From AC-32 sp963717475 (GTDB lineage: Bacteria > Actinomycetota > Thermoleophilia > Gaiellales > Gaiellaceae): 64,000 nt of DNA. Under the pieces are notes generated by a model. The model saw nothing but the letters and a program-made list of their open reading frames with translations. It searched no databases and was not told the DNA's origin. A program made the translations under genes and the position numbers. This document shows positions 18,469 to 27,129 of the stretch, piece after piece (positions within the stretch are counted from its first letter, which is position 1; the number at the start of each line of letters is the position of its first letter). The DNA is taken from assembly GCA_963717475.1 (NCBI GenBank), contig OY970337.1, forward strand, positions 1 to 64,000, given 5' to 3'.

Positions 18469-19225
18469 CCCAAAGAAACCCGACAACGAGAACGAGACAA
18501 CCGAAGAGCCGCAGGCCGAGGCAGAGCCCGAGGCGGCTCAGCCCGAGGCTGCCGAGCCCGAGGTTGCCGAGGCTGAGGCTGCCGAGCCCGAGGCCGAGGA
18601 GACTCCGGCCGCCGAGGAGCCGGCGCCCGAGACCGACAGGGGCCGGGAGGCAGAGGCCGCCGAGGAGCCGAGCGGCGAGGTCCCTGCCGAGGAAGCCGAG
18701 GAGGTCGCCGAGGAAACCAGCGAGCCGGCAGTCGAGGCAGAGGCCGAGCCCGCAGCTGAAGCCGAGCCCGAGCCCCCAACGGAGGCCGCGCCCGCAGCAG
18801 AAGCCGAGCCCGCAGCAGAGCCCGAGCCCGAGGCGGAAGCGCCTCCGGCCCAGTCTGGCCCCAAGCCGAAGCGCAAGCGCCTGCCGCGCTCCGAGCGCCA
18901 CAAGCACTCGAAGCCGAAGCGCGAGCGCCCCGCCGAGCGCCGCCCGATCGTCCGCCTGCCGAAGCCCGAGCACGAGCGCGGCCGGAGCCAGGAGCGCCGC
19001 GGGGTCGTCGTCTCCGATGCGATGGACAAGACGATCGTCGTCAAGGTCGACACGGTGAAGGCGCACCGGCGCTACAAGAAGGTCGTCCGCCGCTCGACCA
19101 AGTTCCACGCGCACGACGAGCAGAACGCGGCGAAGGTCGGCGACCTCGTCCGCATCGTCGAGACGCGCCCGCTCTCGAAGACGAAGAACTGGCGCCTCGC
19201 CGAAGTGCTGGAGGCTGCGAAGTGA
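18461..19225 (+). CDS. rpsQ: 30S ribosomal protein S17 with a very long acidic N-terminal extension
   Basis: Only the last 80 or so residues are S17: RGVVVSDAMDKTIVVKVDTV followed by HRRYKKVVRRSTKFHAHDE and the GDLVRIVETRPLSKTKNW signature. Before this is an extension of about 170 residues: first an Ala/Glu/Pro-rich acidic stretch of about 130 residues made of repeated PEAAEPE/AEAEPEA units, then a strongly basic linker (KPKRKRLPRSERHKHSKPKR). The reading frame is open throughout and overlaps rpmC at its start (ATG 18461; GTG 18452 is an alternative), so the extension is probably translated. Normal S17 is about 80-110 residues. The extension could be cleaved or remain disordered outside the ribosome. 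Confidence 0.92.
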   Translation: MADPKKPDNENETTEEPQAEAEPEAAQPEAAEPEVAEAEAAEPEAEETPAAEEPAPETDRGREAEAAEEPSGEVPAEEAEEVAEETSEPAVEAEAEPAAEAEPEPPTEAAPAAEAEPAAEPEPEAEAPPAQSGPKPKRKRLPRSERHKHSKPKRERPAERRPIVRLPKPEHERGRSQERRGVVVSDAMDKTIVVKVDTVKAHRRYKKVVRRSTKFHAHDEQNAAKVGDLVRIVETRPLSKTKNWRLAEVLEAAK

Positions 19226-19590
19226 TCCAGCAGGAGTCGAGACTGCGCGTGGCCGACAACACCGGCGCCCGCGAGATTCTCTGCATCCGCGTCAAGGGCG
19301 GCTCCCACCGCCGCTACGCGCGGGTCGGGGACGTGATCACGGCGACGGTCAAGACGGCGAGCCCGCAGGGCGCGGTCAAGAAGGGCGAGGTCGTGCAGGC
19401 GGTCGTCGTCCGCACGCGGAAGCCGTTCGGCCGCGACGACGGCACCACGATCGCCTTCGACGAGAACGCCGCCGTCCTGATCGACAGCGCGCGCAACCCG
19501 CGCGGCACCCGCATCTTCGGGCCGGTCGCGCGCGAGCTGCGCGAGAAGAACTTCATGAAGATCGTCTCGCTCGCCCCGGAGGTCCTCTGA
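19222..19590 (+). CDS. rplN: 50S ribosomal protein L14
   Basis: L14 contacts the 30S subunit and is a target of the silencing factor RsfS. The 122-residue product is canonical: IQQESRLRVADNTGAREILC at the N terminus, then GDVITATVKTASPQGAVKKG and GTRIFGPVARELREKNFMKI. GTG 19222 overlaps the rpsQ stop by four bases. Confidence 0.97.
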   Translation: MIQQESRLRVADNTGAREILCIRVKGGSHRRYARVGDVITATVKTASPQGAVKKGEVVQAVVVRTRKPFGRDDGTTIAFDENAAVLIDSARNPRGTRIFGPVARELREKNFMKIVSLAPEVL

Positions 19591-19961
19591 TGGCCGCTGC
19601 GATGAAGATCCGCAAGGGCGACCTCGTCCACATGATCGCCGGCAAGGACCGCGGCAAGCAGGGGCGCGTGATCGAAGCGCGCCCACGCGACAAGCGCGTG
19701 ATCGTCGAGAACCTGAACGTCGTCAAGCGCCACATGCGGCCCCAGCCGATGCGCGACTCGAGCCGCATGGGCGGCGCGGCGATGACGCCGGGCGGCGTGA
19801 TCGAGAAAGCGTCGGCGGTCCCGGTCTCGAACGTGATGCTGGTCTGCCCGACCTGCAACCGGCCGACGCGGGTCGGGATGACGACGAAGGAGATCAAGGG
19901 CCGCGAGGTGCGCGCGCGCATCTGCAAGCGGGTCGACTGCCTCCAGGAGATCGACAAGTGA
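19590..19961 (+). CDS. rplX: 50S ribosomal protein L24
   Basis: L24 is an assembly initiator with a KOW domain, seen as KIRKGDLVHMIAGKDRGKQG. The 123-residue product also carries CPTC and CKRVDC pairs near the C terminus (residues about 88-91 and 111-116), which look like a zinc site; a zinc-type L24 tail is found in some actinobacteria. ATG 19590 overlaps the rplN stop. Confidence 0.95.
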   Translation: MAAAMKIRKGDLVHMIAGKDRGKQGRVIEARPRDKRVIVENLNVVKRHMRPQPMRDSSRMGGAAMTPGGVIEKASAVPVSNVMLVCPTCNRPTRVGMTTKEIKGREVRARICKRVDCLQEIDK

Positions 19962-20545
19962 GCGCATCGGAGAACAACGGCTACAGGCCCCGCCTGAAGG
20001 AGCGCTATGACGACGAGCTCCGGGCGCGCCTGAAGGACGACCTCGGCGTGAGCACCGTCATGCAGGTCCCGCGCGTCTCGAAGATCACGCTGAACATGGG
20101 CGTGGGCGAGGCGAAGACCGACGCGAAGCAGCTCGACAGCGCAATCGAGGAGCTGACGACGATCGCCGGGCAGCGCGCCCAGGTGCGCCTGGCCCGCAAG
20201 TCGATCGCCAGCTTCAAGCTGCGCGAGGGGATGCCCGTCGGCGCGCGCGTGACGCTGCGCGGCGACCGCATGTGGGAGTTCCTCGACCGGCTCGTGTCGA
20301 TCGCCCTGCCGCGGATCCGCGACTTCCGCGGGCTCAGTCCCGGCTCGTTCGACGGCCGCGGCAACTTCTCGCTCGGGATCCGCGAGCAGATCATCTTCCC
20401 GGAGATCGACTACGACTCGATCCAGAACATCCGCGGCCTCGACGTCGCGATCACCACGACCGCCGAGAACGACGAGCAGGGGCTCGCGCTCCTGCGCGCG
20501 CTCGGCATGCCGTTCACCCAAGAAGAGAGCCCCGAAGGAGAGTAA
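19958..20545 (+). CDS. rplE: 50S ribosomal protein L5
   Basis: L5 forms the 5S rRNA particle with L18 and L25. The 195-residue protein has the standard RLKERYDDELRARLKDDLGV N terminus, KITLNMGVGEA, and GRGNFSLGIREQIIFPEI. It starts at GTG 19958, overlapping the rplX stop by four bases, and runs directly into rpsN. Confidence 0.97.
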   Translation: MSASENNGYRPRLKERYDDELRARLKDDLGVSTVMQVPRVSKITLNMGVGEAKTDAKQLDSAIEELTTIAGQRAQVRLARKSIASFKLREGMPVGARVTLRGDRMWEFLDRLVSIALPRIRDFRGLSPGSFDGRGNFSLGIREQIIFPEIDYDSIQNIRGLDVAITTTAENDEQGLALLRALGMPFTQEESPEGE

Positions 20546-20731
20546 GTGGCGAAGAAGGCGCTGATCGAGAAGTCGCGCAGGCCCCAGCGGTTCAAGACGC
20601 GGGCCTACTCCCGCTGCAACCGCTGCGGGCGGCCGCGCGCCGTGTACAAGAAGTTCGGCCTCTGCCGGATCTGCCTGCGCGACCTCGCGCACGAGGGCGT
20701 AATCCCCGGCATGACGAAATCGAGCTGGTAA
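20546..20731 (+). CDS. rpsN: 30S ribosomal protein S14, zinc-binding type
   Basis: This is the short zinc-ribbon form of S14 (61 residues), with CNRCGRP and CRICLRDLAHEG supplying the four zinc-binding cysteines. Actinobacteria often carry a second, zinc-free S14 elsewhere that is used under zinc limitation; none is seen here. GTG 20546 follows rplE without a gap, and TAA overlaps the rpsH ATG. Confidence 0.96.
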   Translation: MAKKALIEKSRRPQRFKTRAYSRCNRCGRPRAVYKKFGLCRICLRDLAHEGVIPGMTKSSW

Positions 20732-21165
20732 TGCAGACAGACCCGATCGCAGACATGCTCACCCGCATCCGGAACGCCAACAAGGCGCTCCAGGAGACTG
20801 TCGACATGCCGAGCTCGCGCCTGAAGGTGGAGATCGCCCGCCTGCTCAAGGAAGAGGGCTACATCCGGGACTTCCGGATCGTCAGCTCCGAAGAGTTCAA
20901 CCAGGGCGAAGAGAACAAGAAGAAGCACCGCCCCTACGACACGCTGACGGTCGAGCTCAAGTTCGGCCGCAACCGCGAGCGCGTCATCACCGACCTGAAG
21001 CGCGTCTCGAAGCCCGGCCGCCGCGTCTATGCTCGCAAGGACCGCCTCCCGCGTGTCCTCGGCGGCATGGGCATCTCCATCCTGTCCACCTCCAACGGCC
21101 TGATCACCAGCCGCACGGCCGCCGAGAAGGGTGTCGGCGGCGAGGTGATCTGCTTCGTCTGGTAG
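20731..21165 (+). CDS. rpsH: 30S ribosomal protein S8
   Basis: S8 binds the central domain of 16S rRNA and in other bacteria also represses the spc operon. The 144-residue product begins TDPIADMLTRIRNANKA and ends with the conserved SNGLITSRTAAEKGVGGEVI. It is somewhat longer than usual because of a charged insert (EEFNQGEENKKKHRPYDT). The start is ATG 20731 within TAATG. Confidence 0.97.
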   Translation: MQTDPIADMLTRIRNANKALQETVDMPSSRLKVEIARLLKEEGYIRDFRIVSSEEFNQGEENKKKHRPYDTLTVELKFGRNRERVITDLKRVSKPGRRVYARKDRLPRVLGGMGISILSTSNGLITSRTAAEKGVGGEVICFVW

Positions 21166-21168
21166 CCC

Positions 21169-21702
21169 ATGAGTCGAATCGGCAGACAGCCCATCGAAGT
21201 TCCGAGCAGCGTCTCGATCGCGGTCTCGCCCGGCCGCGTGATGGTCAACGGGCCTCTCGGCGAGCTCAGCCAGCAGGTTCCCGGGCGGATGAAGGTCGAG
21301 CAGGAGAACGGGACGATCACCGTCACGCGGCCGACCGAGCGCGGGGACGATCGCGCGCTGCACGGGCTCACGCGCACGCTGATCGCGAACATGGTCGAGG
21401 GCGTCACCAACGGTTTTTCCAAGCGGCTCGAGATCCAGGGCGTCGGCTACCGAGCTTCGCTGCGCGGCGTCGACCTGGAGCTGAACGTCGGGTTCTCGCA
21501 CCCGGTCGTGCTCAAGGCGCCGCAGGGGATCACGTTCGAAGTGCCGACGCCGACCGAGGTGATCGTCAAGGGGATCGACAAGCAGCAGGTCGGCCAGATC
21601 GCTGCCGAGGTGCGCAAGGTCCGGCCGCCGGAGCCGTACAAGGGCAAGGGCATCCGCTACGAGGGCGAGTACGTCCGCCGGAAGGTCGGTAAGCGAGCAT
21701 GA
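21169..21702 (+). CDS. rplF: 50S ribosomal protein L6
   Basis: L6 sits near the sarcin-ricin loop. The 177-residue product has MSRIGRQPIEVPSSVSIAV, GVGYRASLRG and the C-terminal signature PPEPYKGKGIRYEGEYVRRK. It follows rpsH by three bases and overlaps rplR by four. Confidence 0.97.
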   Translation: MSRIGRQPIEVPSSVSIAVSPGRVMVNGPLGELSQQVPGRMKVEQENGTITVTRPTERGDDRALHGLTRTLIANMVEGVTNGFSKRLEIQGVGYRASLRGVDLELNVGFSHPVVLKAPQGITFEVPTPTEVIVKGIDKQQVGQIAAEVRKVRPPEPYKGKGIRYEGEYVRRKVGKRA

Positions 21703-22052
21703 GCACCCTCACCGTCCGCAAGGCGCGCGAGCGCCGCCACCGCCGCGTGCGCGCCAAGGTCTTCGGGACCGCCGAGCGGCCGCGCCTGGTCGTGTTCCGC
21801 TCGAACCGCGGGATCGAGGCGCAGCTCGTGGACGACCTCGAGGGCCGCACGCTCACCGGCGCGAGCTGGCTGCAGCTGAAGAAGCTCAAGGGGAACAAGA
21901 CGGAGCAGGCGGCCGAGGTCGGCAAGGAGCTCGCCAGGCGCGCCAAGGACGCAGGCATCGAGACCGTCGTCTTCGACCGCGGCGGATACCTCTACCACGG
22001 CAGGGTCAAGGCGCTCGCAGATGCGGCGCGCGAAGGAGGGCTGAAGTTCTAG
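21699..22052 (+). CDS. rplR: 50S ribosomal protein L18
   Basis: L18 binds 5S rRNA with L5. The 117-residue product has the family elements RHRRVRAKVFGTAERPRLVV, SNRGIEAQLVDD and VVFDRGGYLYHGRVKALADA. Its start ATG 21699 overlaps the rplF stop (ATGA). rpsE follows after two bases. Confidence 0.96.
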   Translation: MSTLTVRKARERRHRRVRAKVFGTAERPRLVVFRSNRGIEAQLVDDLEGRTLTGASWLQLKKLKGNKTEQAAEVGKELARRAKDAGIETVVFDRGGYLYHGRVKALADAAREGGLKF

Positions 22053-22054
22053 GT

Positions 22055-22669
22055 ATGGCCATCGAGGAACGCGAAGCAAGAGAGCTCAAAGAGCGCGTGG
22101 TCGAGATCAACCGCGTCGCCAAGGTGGTCAAGGGTGGCCGGCGGTTCTCGTTCACGGCGCTGGTCGTGATCGGCGACGAGGTGGACCGCGTCGGTCTCGG
22201 CTACGGCAAGGCCCGCGAGGTGCCGCTGGCGATCTCGAAGGCCGTCGACGACGCCAAGAAGAACCTGTTCTCGGTCCCGCGGCACGGGACGACGATCACC
22301 CACGAGATCCTCGGCGAGTTCGGCGCGGCGCGCGTGCTGCTGCGGCCGGCGAGCGAGGGAACCGGCGTGATCGCGGGCGGAGGCGTTCGCGCGGTGCTCG
22401 AGCTGGCCGGGATCCGCGACATCCTCGCCAAGAGCCTCGGCACGACGAACCCGATCAACATGCTCAAGGCCACGGTGAACGGGCTCCAGCGGCTGCGGCG
22501 GCCCGACGAGGTCGCGGCGACGAGAGGCCTGACGATCAGCCAGGTGCTGCCAGTGAGCGCGAAGGCCAAGGAGGAGGAAGCGGCCGCAGAGCCGGAGCCG
22601 CCGGCGGAGCCGGTGGCGGTTGCGGCCGAGGAGAGCGATGGCGAAGCTGAAGATCACGCAGACGCGTAG
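22055..22669 (+). CDS. rpsE: 30S ribosomal protein S5 with acidic tail
   Basis: S5 is an accuracy-centre protein next to S4. The 204-residue product shows RVAKVVKGGRRFSFTALVVI, GYGKAREVPLAISKAVDDA and GTTNPINMLKATVNGL. The last 35 residues or so are an acidic Ala/Glu/Pro tail (EEEAAAEPEPPAEPVAVAAE), one of several such tails in this cluster. The end overlaps rpmD by 32 bases. Confidence 0.96.
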   Translation: MAIEEREARELKERVVEINRVAKVVKGGRRFSFTALVVIGDEVDRVGLGYGKAREVPLAISKAVDDAKKNLFSVPRHGTTITHEILGEFGAARVLLRPASEGTGVIAGGGVRAVLELAGIRDILAKSLGTTNPINMLKATVNGLQRLRRPDEVAATRGLTISQVLPVSAKAKEEEAAAEPEPPAEPVAVAAEESDGEAEDHADA

Positions 22670-22820
22670 CGCGATCGGCCAGAGCCAGCGGCACCGCGGC
22701 ACGCTCCGCGCGCTCGGCCTCGGCAAGATCGGGCGCAGCGTCGAGAAGGACGAGAGCCCGCAGCTCGCCGGTATGCTCAGGAAGGTCCGTCACCTCGTGA
22801 GGGTGGACTCCGATGCCTGA
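22638..22820 (+). CDS. rpmD: 50S ribosomal protein L30
   Basis: L30 is a small large-subunit protein. The 60-residue product MAKLKITQTRSAIGQSQRHR with LRALGLGKIGRSVEKDES is typical. I chose ATG 22638 because it gives the canonical N terminus and lies behind GGCCGAGGAGAGCG within the acidic tail of rpsE; the longer reading from 22620 adds six non-conserved residues. The stop overlaps rplO by eight bases. Confidence 0.95.
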   Translation: MAKLKITQTRSAIGQSQRHRGTLRALGLGKIGRSVEKDESPQLAGMLRKVRHLVRVDSDA

Positions 22821-23451
22821 CGACCTGAACCTCTCGAACCTCAAGCCGGCACAGGCGCGCAAGGGCCGCAAGCGGGTTGGCCGCGGCCTGGGCTCGGGCA
22901 AGGGCCGCTACTCCGGCCGCGGAATCAAGGGCCAGAAGTCGCGCTCAGGCTCGCACAAGATGCGCGCGGGCTTCGAGGGCGGCCAGAACCCGCTCTACAT
23001 GCGTCTCGGCAAGCAGCGCGGCAACACGTCCGCGGACGCGATGCCCGTCGGCCCGCACCGCACCTTCACCGCGCCCGTCAACGTCGCGACGCTCGAGGAG
23101 CGTTTCGATGCCGGCGCCGAGGTGACGCCCGAGACGCTCGTCGAGAGAGGCGTGCTCAAGAACACGAAGATCGACGTGAAGATCCTCGGCAACGGCGAGC
23201 TGAAGAAGAAGCTGAGCGTCACGGCGCACGCGGTCTCCGCGAGCGCGCGCGAGAAGATCGAGGCCGCCGGCGGCACGATCACGCTCCTGCGCGAGCCCAA
23301 GGAGCGCAAGCCGAAGCGGCGCGAACGGCCCGCTGCCCCTGCCGGCAAAGCCGAGGAGCCGACGGAGACCGAGGAGCCGACGGAGACCGAGGAGCCCACG
23401 GAGTCCGAAGAGTCAGACGAGCCTGCGGCCGAGGAGGCCGAGGAGAGCTAG
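22813..23451 (+). CDS. rplO: 50S ribosomal protein L15 with repetitive acidic tail
   Basis: L15 is a late-assembly protein. Residues 1-160 are standard: GRKRVGRGLGSGKGRYSGRG, KSRSGSHKMRAGFEGGQNPL and the KNTKIDVKILGNGELKKKL region. The C terminus adds about 45 residues with a basic patch and then a near-perfect repeat of EEPTET (three copies, the last EEPTES) and a run of Glu and Ala. The TAG stop abuts the ATG of secY. Confidence 0.96.
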   Translation: MPDDLNLSNLKPAQARKGRKRVGRGLGSGKGRYSGRGIKGQKSRSGSHKMRAGFEGGQNPLYMRLGKQRGNTSADAMPVGPHRTFTAPVNVATLEERFDAGAEVTPETLVERGVLKNTKIDVKILGNGELKKKLSVTAHAVSASAREKIEAAGGTITLLREPKERKPKRRERPAAPAGKAEEPTETEEPTETEEPTESEESDEPAAEEAEES

Positions 23452-24708
23452 ATGTTCAGCTGGCTCGCGAACGCATGGCGCGTGCCCGAGCTCAGGCGGC
23501 GCGTCCTCTTCACCGCCCTGATCCTCGCGCTCTACCGGCTCGGCTCCTGGATCCCCGCGCCGGGCGTGAACTCCGACCAGATCCAGGGCTACTTCAACTC
23601 GAACGGCGGCGGCACGATCCTCGGCCTGCTGAGCGTCTTCTCGGGCGGCGCGCTCGCGCGCTTCTCGCTGTTCGCGCTCGGGATCATGCCCTACGTCACC
23701 GCCTCGATCATCCTCCAGCTCCTGACCGTCGTCATCCCGAAGCTCGAGGAGCTGCAGAAGGAAGGCGAGGCCGGGATGGCCAAGATCAACCAGTACACGC
23801 GCTACCTCACCGTGGCGCTCGCGGCCGCGCAGGCGACCGGCTACGCCTACCTCTTCCAGCGGCAAGGCATCCTCACGCACAACACGGGCCGCCTCGTCCT
23901 GATCATCGTCACGCTCACCGCCGGCACGACGCTGCTGATGTGGATGGGCGAGCTGATGACGAAGCGCGGCGTCGGCAACGGCATCTCGCTGCTGATCTTC
24001 GCGTCGATTCTCTCGACGGCGCCCTCGGGCGTGACCGCCTGGTACAACGGCGGCCCGATGGAGAAGCTGTTCTTCCCGCTGATCGCGATCGGGATCATCG
24101 TCGCGGTCGTCTTCATCCAGGAGGGCCAGCGCAGGATTCCGATCCAGTACGCGAAGCGGATGGTGGGCCGGCGGATGACGAGCGGCGGTGCGACCTACAT
24201 GCCGCTGCGCGTGAACATGGCCGGCGTGATCCCGATCATCTTCGCGGCCGCCGTGATGGCGTTCCCGCCGACGATCGGCCAGTACTTCCCGCAGACGCAG
24301 GGCTTCGTCAACCGCCACTTCCAGACCTCGAGCCTCACCTACTTGCTGCTCGAAGCGTCGTTGATCGTGATCTTCACGTACTTCTACACCGCGGTCCAGT
24401 TCAACCCGGTCGACCAGGCCGACAACCTGCGCAAGTACGGCGGCTACGTGCCGGGCATCCGGCCGGGCCCGCCGACCGCGCAGTACTTCGACCGCGTGCT
24501 CACGCGCCTGACGCTGCCGGGCTCGCTCTACCTCGCGACCGTCGCGGTGCTGCCGAGCATCTTCATCCGCTACGGCGGCTTCTCGCAGGCGAACTCGCGC
24601 GCCCTCGGCGGCACCTCGGTCCTGATCGTGGTCGGCGTTGCCCTCGACACGATGCGCCAGATGGAGTCGCAGATGATGATGCGCTCCTACGAAGGCTTCC
24701 TCAAGTAG
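23452..24708 (+). CDS. secY: preprotein translocase subunit SecY
   Basis: SecY is the protein-conducting channel of the cytoplasmic membrane. The 418-residue product has ten hydrophobic segments and the family signatures FSLFALGIMPYVTASIILQL (the plug/TM2 region) and the cytoplasmic loop NPVDQADNLRKYGGYVPGIR. It starts at ATG 23452, directly at the rplO stop, as usual for the spc cluster, and is followed by adk after two bases. Confidence 0.97.
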   Translation: MFSWLANAWRVPELRRRVLFTALILALYRLGSWIPAPGVNSDQIQGYFNSNGGGTILGLLSVFSGGALARFSLFALGIMPYVTASIILQLLTVVIPKLEELQKEGEAGMAKINQYTRYLTVALAAAQATGYAYLFQRQGILTHNTGRLVLIIVTLTAGTTLLMWMGELMTKRGVGNGISLLIFASILSTAPSGVTAWYNGGPMEKLFFPLIAIGIIVAVVFIQEGQRRIPIQYAKRMVGRRMTSGGATYMPLRVNMAGVIPIIFAAAVMAFPPTIGQYFPQTQGFVNRHFQTSSLTYLLLEASLIVIFTYFYTAVQFNPVDQADNLRKYGGYVPGIRPGPPTAQYFDRVLTRLTLPGSLYLATVAVLPSIFIRYGGFSQANSRALGGTSVLIVVGVALDTMRQMESQMMMRSYEGFLK

Positions 24709-24710
24709 CG

Positions 24711-25292
24711 GTGGCTCTCAACATCCTCCTGCTCGGCCCACAGGGGGCCGGCAAGGGAACTCAGGGCAAGCTGATCGCCGCCGAGTACGGCGTCCCGCAC
24801 ATCGCGACCGGCGACATGCTTCGGGCGGCGATGGCCGACGGCACCGAGCTCGGCCGCCGGGTCAAGCCGATCTACGACGCGGGCGACCTCGTGCCGGACG
24901 ACATCATGATCGAGCTCATCCGTGAGCGCCTCGCCGCCGGCGACGCCGCCGGCGGCTTCGTGCTCGACGGGTTTCCCCGCACGACGCCGCAGGCCGACGC
25001 GCTCGACGCGATGCTCGAGGAGATCGAGCGGCCGCTGACGGTCGTCTTCGAGTTCCAGCTCTCCGAGCAGGTCGCGATCGAACGCCTCCTCGGCCGCGCG
25101 CAGCAGGAAGGCCGGCCGGACGACACGCCCGAGGCGATTCGCAAGCGGCTCGACCTCTACCGCGAGCAGACCGAGCCGCTCGTCGAGTACTACCGCGCTC
25201 GCGGGATCCTCGTCGGCGTTCCCGCGGAGCCGCCCGTGGAGGAAGTCTTCGTCGAGATCCAGAGGGCGCTCGAACAGGCGGCTGTTCGATGA
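24711..25292 (+). CDS. adk: adenylate kinase, short-LID form
   Basis: Adk interconverts ATP, AMP and ADP. The 193-residue protein has the P loop LLGPQGAGKGTQGK, the AMP-binding TGDMLRAA and the DGFPRT motif. The LID is short (GRAQQEGRPDDTPEAIRKRL) and lacks zinc cysteines, as usual for actinobacteria. GTG 24711 is the only start that keeps the whole P loop. The TGA overlaps the ATG of map. Confidence 0.97.
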   Translation: MALNILLLGPQGAGKGTQGKLIAAEYGVPHIATGDMLRAAMADGTELGRRVKPIYDAGDLVPDDIMIELIRERLAAGDAAGGFVLDGFPRTTPQADALDAMLEEIERPLTVVFEFQLSEQVAIERLLGRAQQEGRPDDTPEAIRKRLDLYREQTEPLVEYYRARGILVGVPAEPPVEEVFVEIQRALEQAAVR

Positions 25293-26053
25293 TCATCCGC
25301 AAATCCGAGCAGGAGATCGAGCGCATGGCGCGCGCAGGAGCGGTCGTGGCAGAGGTCCTCGCGCTCCTCGGCGAGCGCGCCAGGCCCGGCGTGACCACGG
25401 AGGAGCTCGACGGGATCGCCGAGGACTACATTCGCTCGCAGGGCGGCTTTCCAACGTTCAAGGGCTACCGGGGCTACCCGGCTTCGATCTGCACCTCGCC
25501 GAACGACATGGTGGTGCACGGGATCCCGCGGCCGTACGCGCTCGCCGAGGGCGACATCCTCTCGGTGGACGTCGGCGTCACGCTCGACGGCTTCGTCGCC
25601 GACTCGGCCTACACGTTCCCGATCGGCGAGATCGCGCCCGACGCCGAGCACCTACTCGAGGCCTGCAAGGCGGCGCTCGCCGCAGGCATCGCGGAGTGCC
25701 GGCCGGGGAACCGGCTTTCGGACATCTCGCACGCGATCCAGGCCGCGACCGAGGAGCAGGGCTTCTCCGTCATCCGCAGCCTGGTCGGCCACGGCGTCGG
25801 CCGCGCGATGCACGAGGAGCCCCAGATCCCGAACTACGGCCCGCCCGGCCGCGGCCCGGTCCTCGCCGCCGGAATGACGTTCGCGATCGAGCCGATGATC
25901 AACGCGGGCGGCCCCGACGTCGTCGTCCAGGACGACGAGTGGTCGATCTCGACCGGGGACGGATCGCTCTCGGCCCACTTCGAACACACCGTTGCGATCA
26001 CAGAGGATGGCCCCCGAGTCCTCACAACCGTCCGCGAAGGAGTGCACACATGA
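25289..26053 (+). CDS. map: type I methionine aminopeptidase
   Basis: Removes the initiator methionine from nascent proteins and depends on two metal ions. The 254-residue enzyme has the expected ligands in order: Asp in SVDVGVTLDGFVADSAYTF (two aspartates), His in VGHGVGRAMHEEP, Glu in FAIEPM and Glu in HFEHTVAITEDG. The conserved substrate-side histidine is in VVHGIP. It is linked to adk by ATGA and to the next aminopeptidase by ATGA, so three genes seem coupled. Confidence 0.96.
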   Translation: MIIRKSEQEIERMARAGAVVAEVLALLGERARPGVTTEELDGIAEDYIRSQGGFPTFKGYRGYPASICTSPNDMVVHGIPRPYALAEGDILSVDVGVTLDGFVADSAYTFPIGEIAPDAEHLLEACKAALAAGIAECRPGNRLSDISHAIQAATEEQGFSVIRSLVGHGVGRAMHEEPQIPNYGPPGRGPVLAAGMTFAIEPMINAGGPDVVVQDDEWSISTGDGSLSAHFEHTVAITEDGPRVLTTVREGVHT

Positions 26054-27129
26054 CCGATCCGCGCATCGACGAGTACGCGAAGCTGCTCGTCGAGGAGTGC
26101 CTCGACGTCCAGCCAGGCTGGCAGGTGATGGTCTCGGCCGGAGCGCTCGCCAGGCCGCTCATCGAGTCGGTCTTCCGCCTCCTCGGCAAAAAGGGTGCCT
26201 ACGCGATCCCGCGGATCAGCCTCGCCGGCCAGGGCTTCAACCTCGTCTGGGCCCAGGAGGCTCCGCTGGAGCTGCTGGACAACCCTTCGCCGATCGAGAT
26301 GCATCCCTTCCACGAGGCGGACGCCTGGATCGGGATCGAGGCGCCGGAGAACACTCGTGAGCTCACCGGCCTCGACCAGGAGCGGCTCGGGCGGCTCCAG
26401 GCGGGCATCCGCCCCCATGTCGAGCGGGTCTTCACCTTCGACATGAAGTGGGTGGGCTGCCAGTACCCGACCGCGGCGCTCGCGCAGGAAGCCGGGATGT
26501 CGCTGACCGAGTTCGAGGATTTCCTCTACGGCTCGTGCCTGCTCGACTGGAAGGCCGAAAAAGACCGCATGAGCACCTACGCGAAGGCGTTCGACGAGGG
26601 GAAAGAGGTGCGGATCGTCGCCGAGGGAACCGATCTCACGCTCAGCGTCGACGGCCGCGAGGCCGAGGTCGATGCAGGCGGCGCGAACATGCCGGGCGGA
26701 GAGTTCTTCTACTCGCCGCTCGAGGACTCGGCCTCGGGAACGATCGCCTTCACCGAGTTTCCCGCGGTCTACGCGGGCAGGGAAGTCACCGGGATCCGCC
26801 TCCGCTTCGAGGAGGGCCGCGTCGTCGACGCCTCAGCCGACTCGAACGAGTCGTTCCTGCTCGAGACGCTCGACCTCGACGAGGGGGCCCGGCGGCTGGG
26901 CGAGCTCGGCATCGGGTGCAACCCTCGGATCACGCGCCACATGAAGAACACGCTCTTCGACGAGAAGATCGACGGGACGGTTCACCTCGCGCTGGGCAAC
27001 GGCCTTCCGGAGGTCGGCGGCAAGAACGTCAGCCAGGTTCACTGGGACATCGTCAAGGACCTGCGTGACGGCGGGCGCATCGAGCTGGACGGAAAGGTCG
27101 TCCAGGAGAGCGGAAAGTGGCAGGTCTGA
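26050..27129 (+). CDS. M29-family metallo-aminopeptidase
   Basis: The 359-residue protein matches the thermophilic/leucyl aminopeptidase M29 family (AmpS/PepS/aminopeptidase T type), which removes N-terminal residues using a two-metal centre. Candidate ligands are the Glu in TIAFTEFPAVY, the Glu in LGELGIGCNP, the His in VHLALGNG and His/Asp in VHWDIV near the C terminus, in the family order. The N-terminal domain carries the GIEAPENTREL segment. It overlaps map by four bases (ATGA), placing two aminopeptidases in one coupled unit between secY/adk and infA, an uncommon arrangement. It has no signal peptide, so it is probably cytosolic and may finish peptides produced by Map or proteolysis. 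Confidence 0.88.
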   Translation: MTDPRIDEYAKLLVEECLDVQPGWQVMVSAGALARPLIESVFRLLGKKGAYAIPRISLAGQGFNLVWAQEAPLELLDNPSPIEMHPFHEADAWIGIEAPENTRELTGLDQERLGRLQAGIRPHVERVFTFDMKWVGCQYPTAALAQEAGMSLTEFEDFLYGSCLLDWKAEKDRMSTYAKAFDEGKEVRIVAEGTDLTLSVDGREAEVDAGGANMPGGEFFYSPLEDSASGTIAFTEFPAVYAGREVTGIRLRFEEGRVVDASADSNESFLLETLDLDEGARRLGELGIGCNPRITRHMKNTLFDEKIDGTVHLALGNGLPEVGGKNVSQVHWDIVKDLRDGGRIELDGKVVQESGKWQV

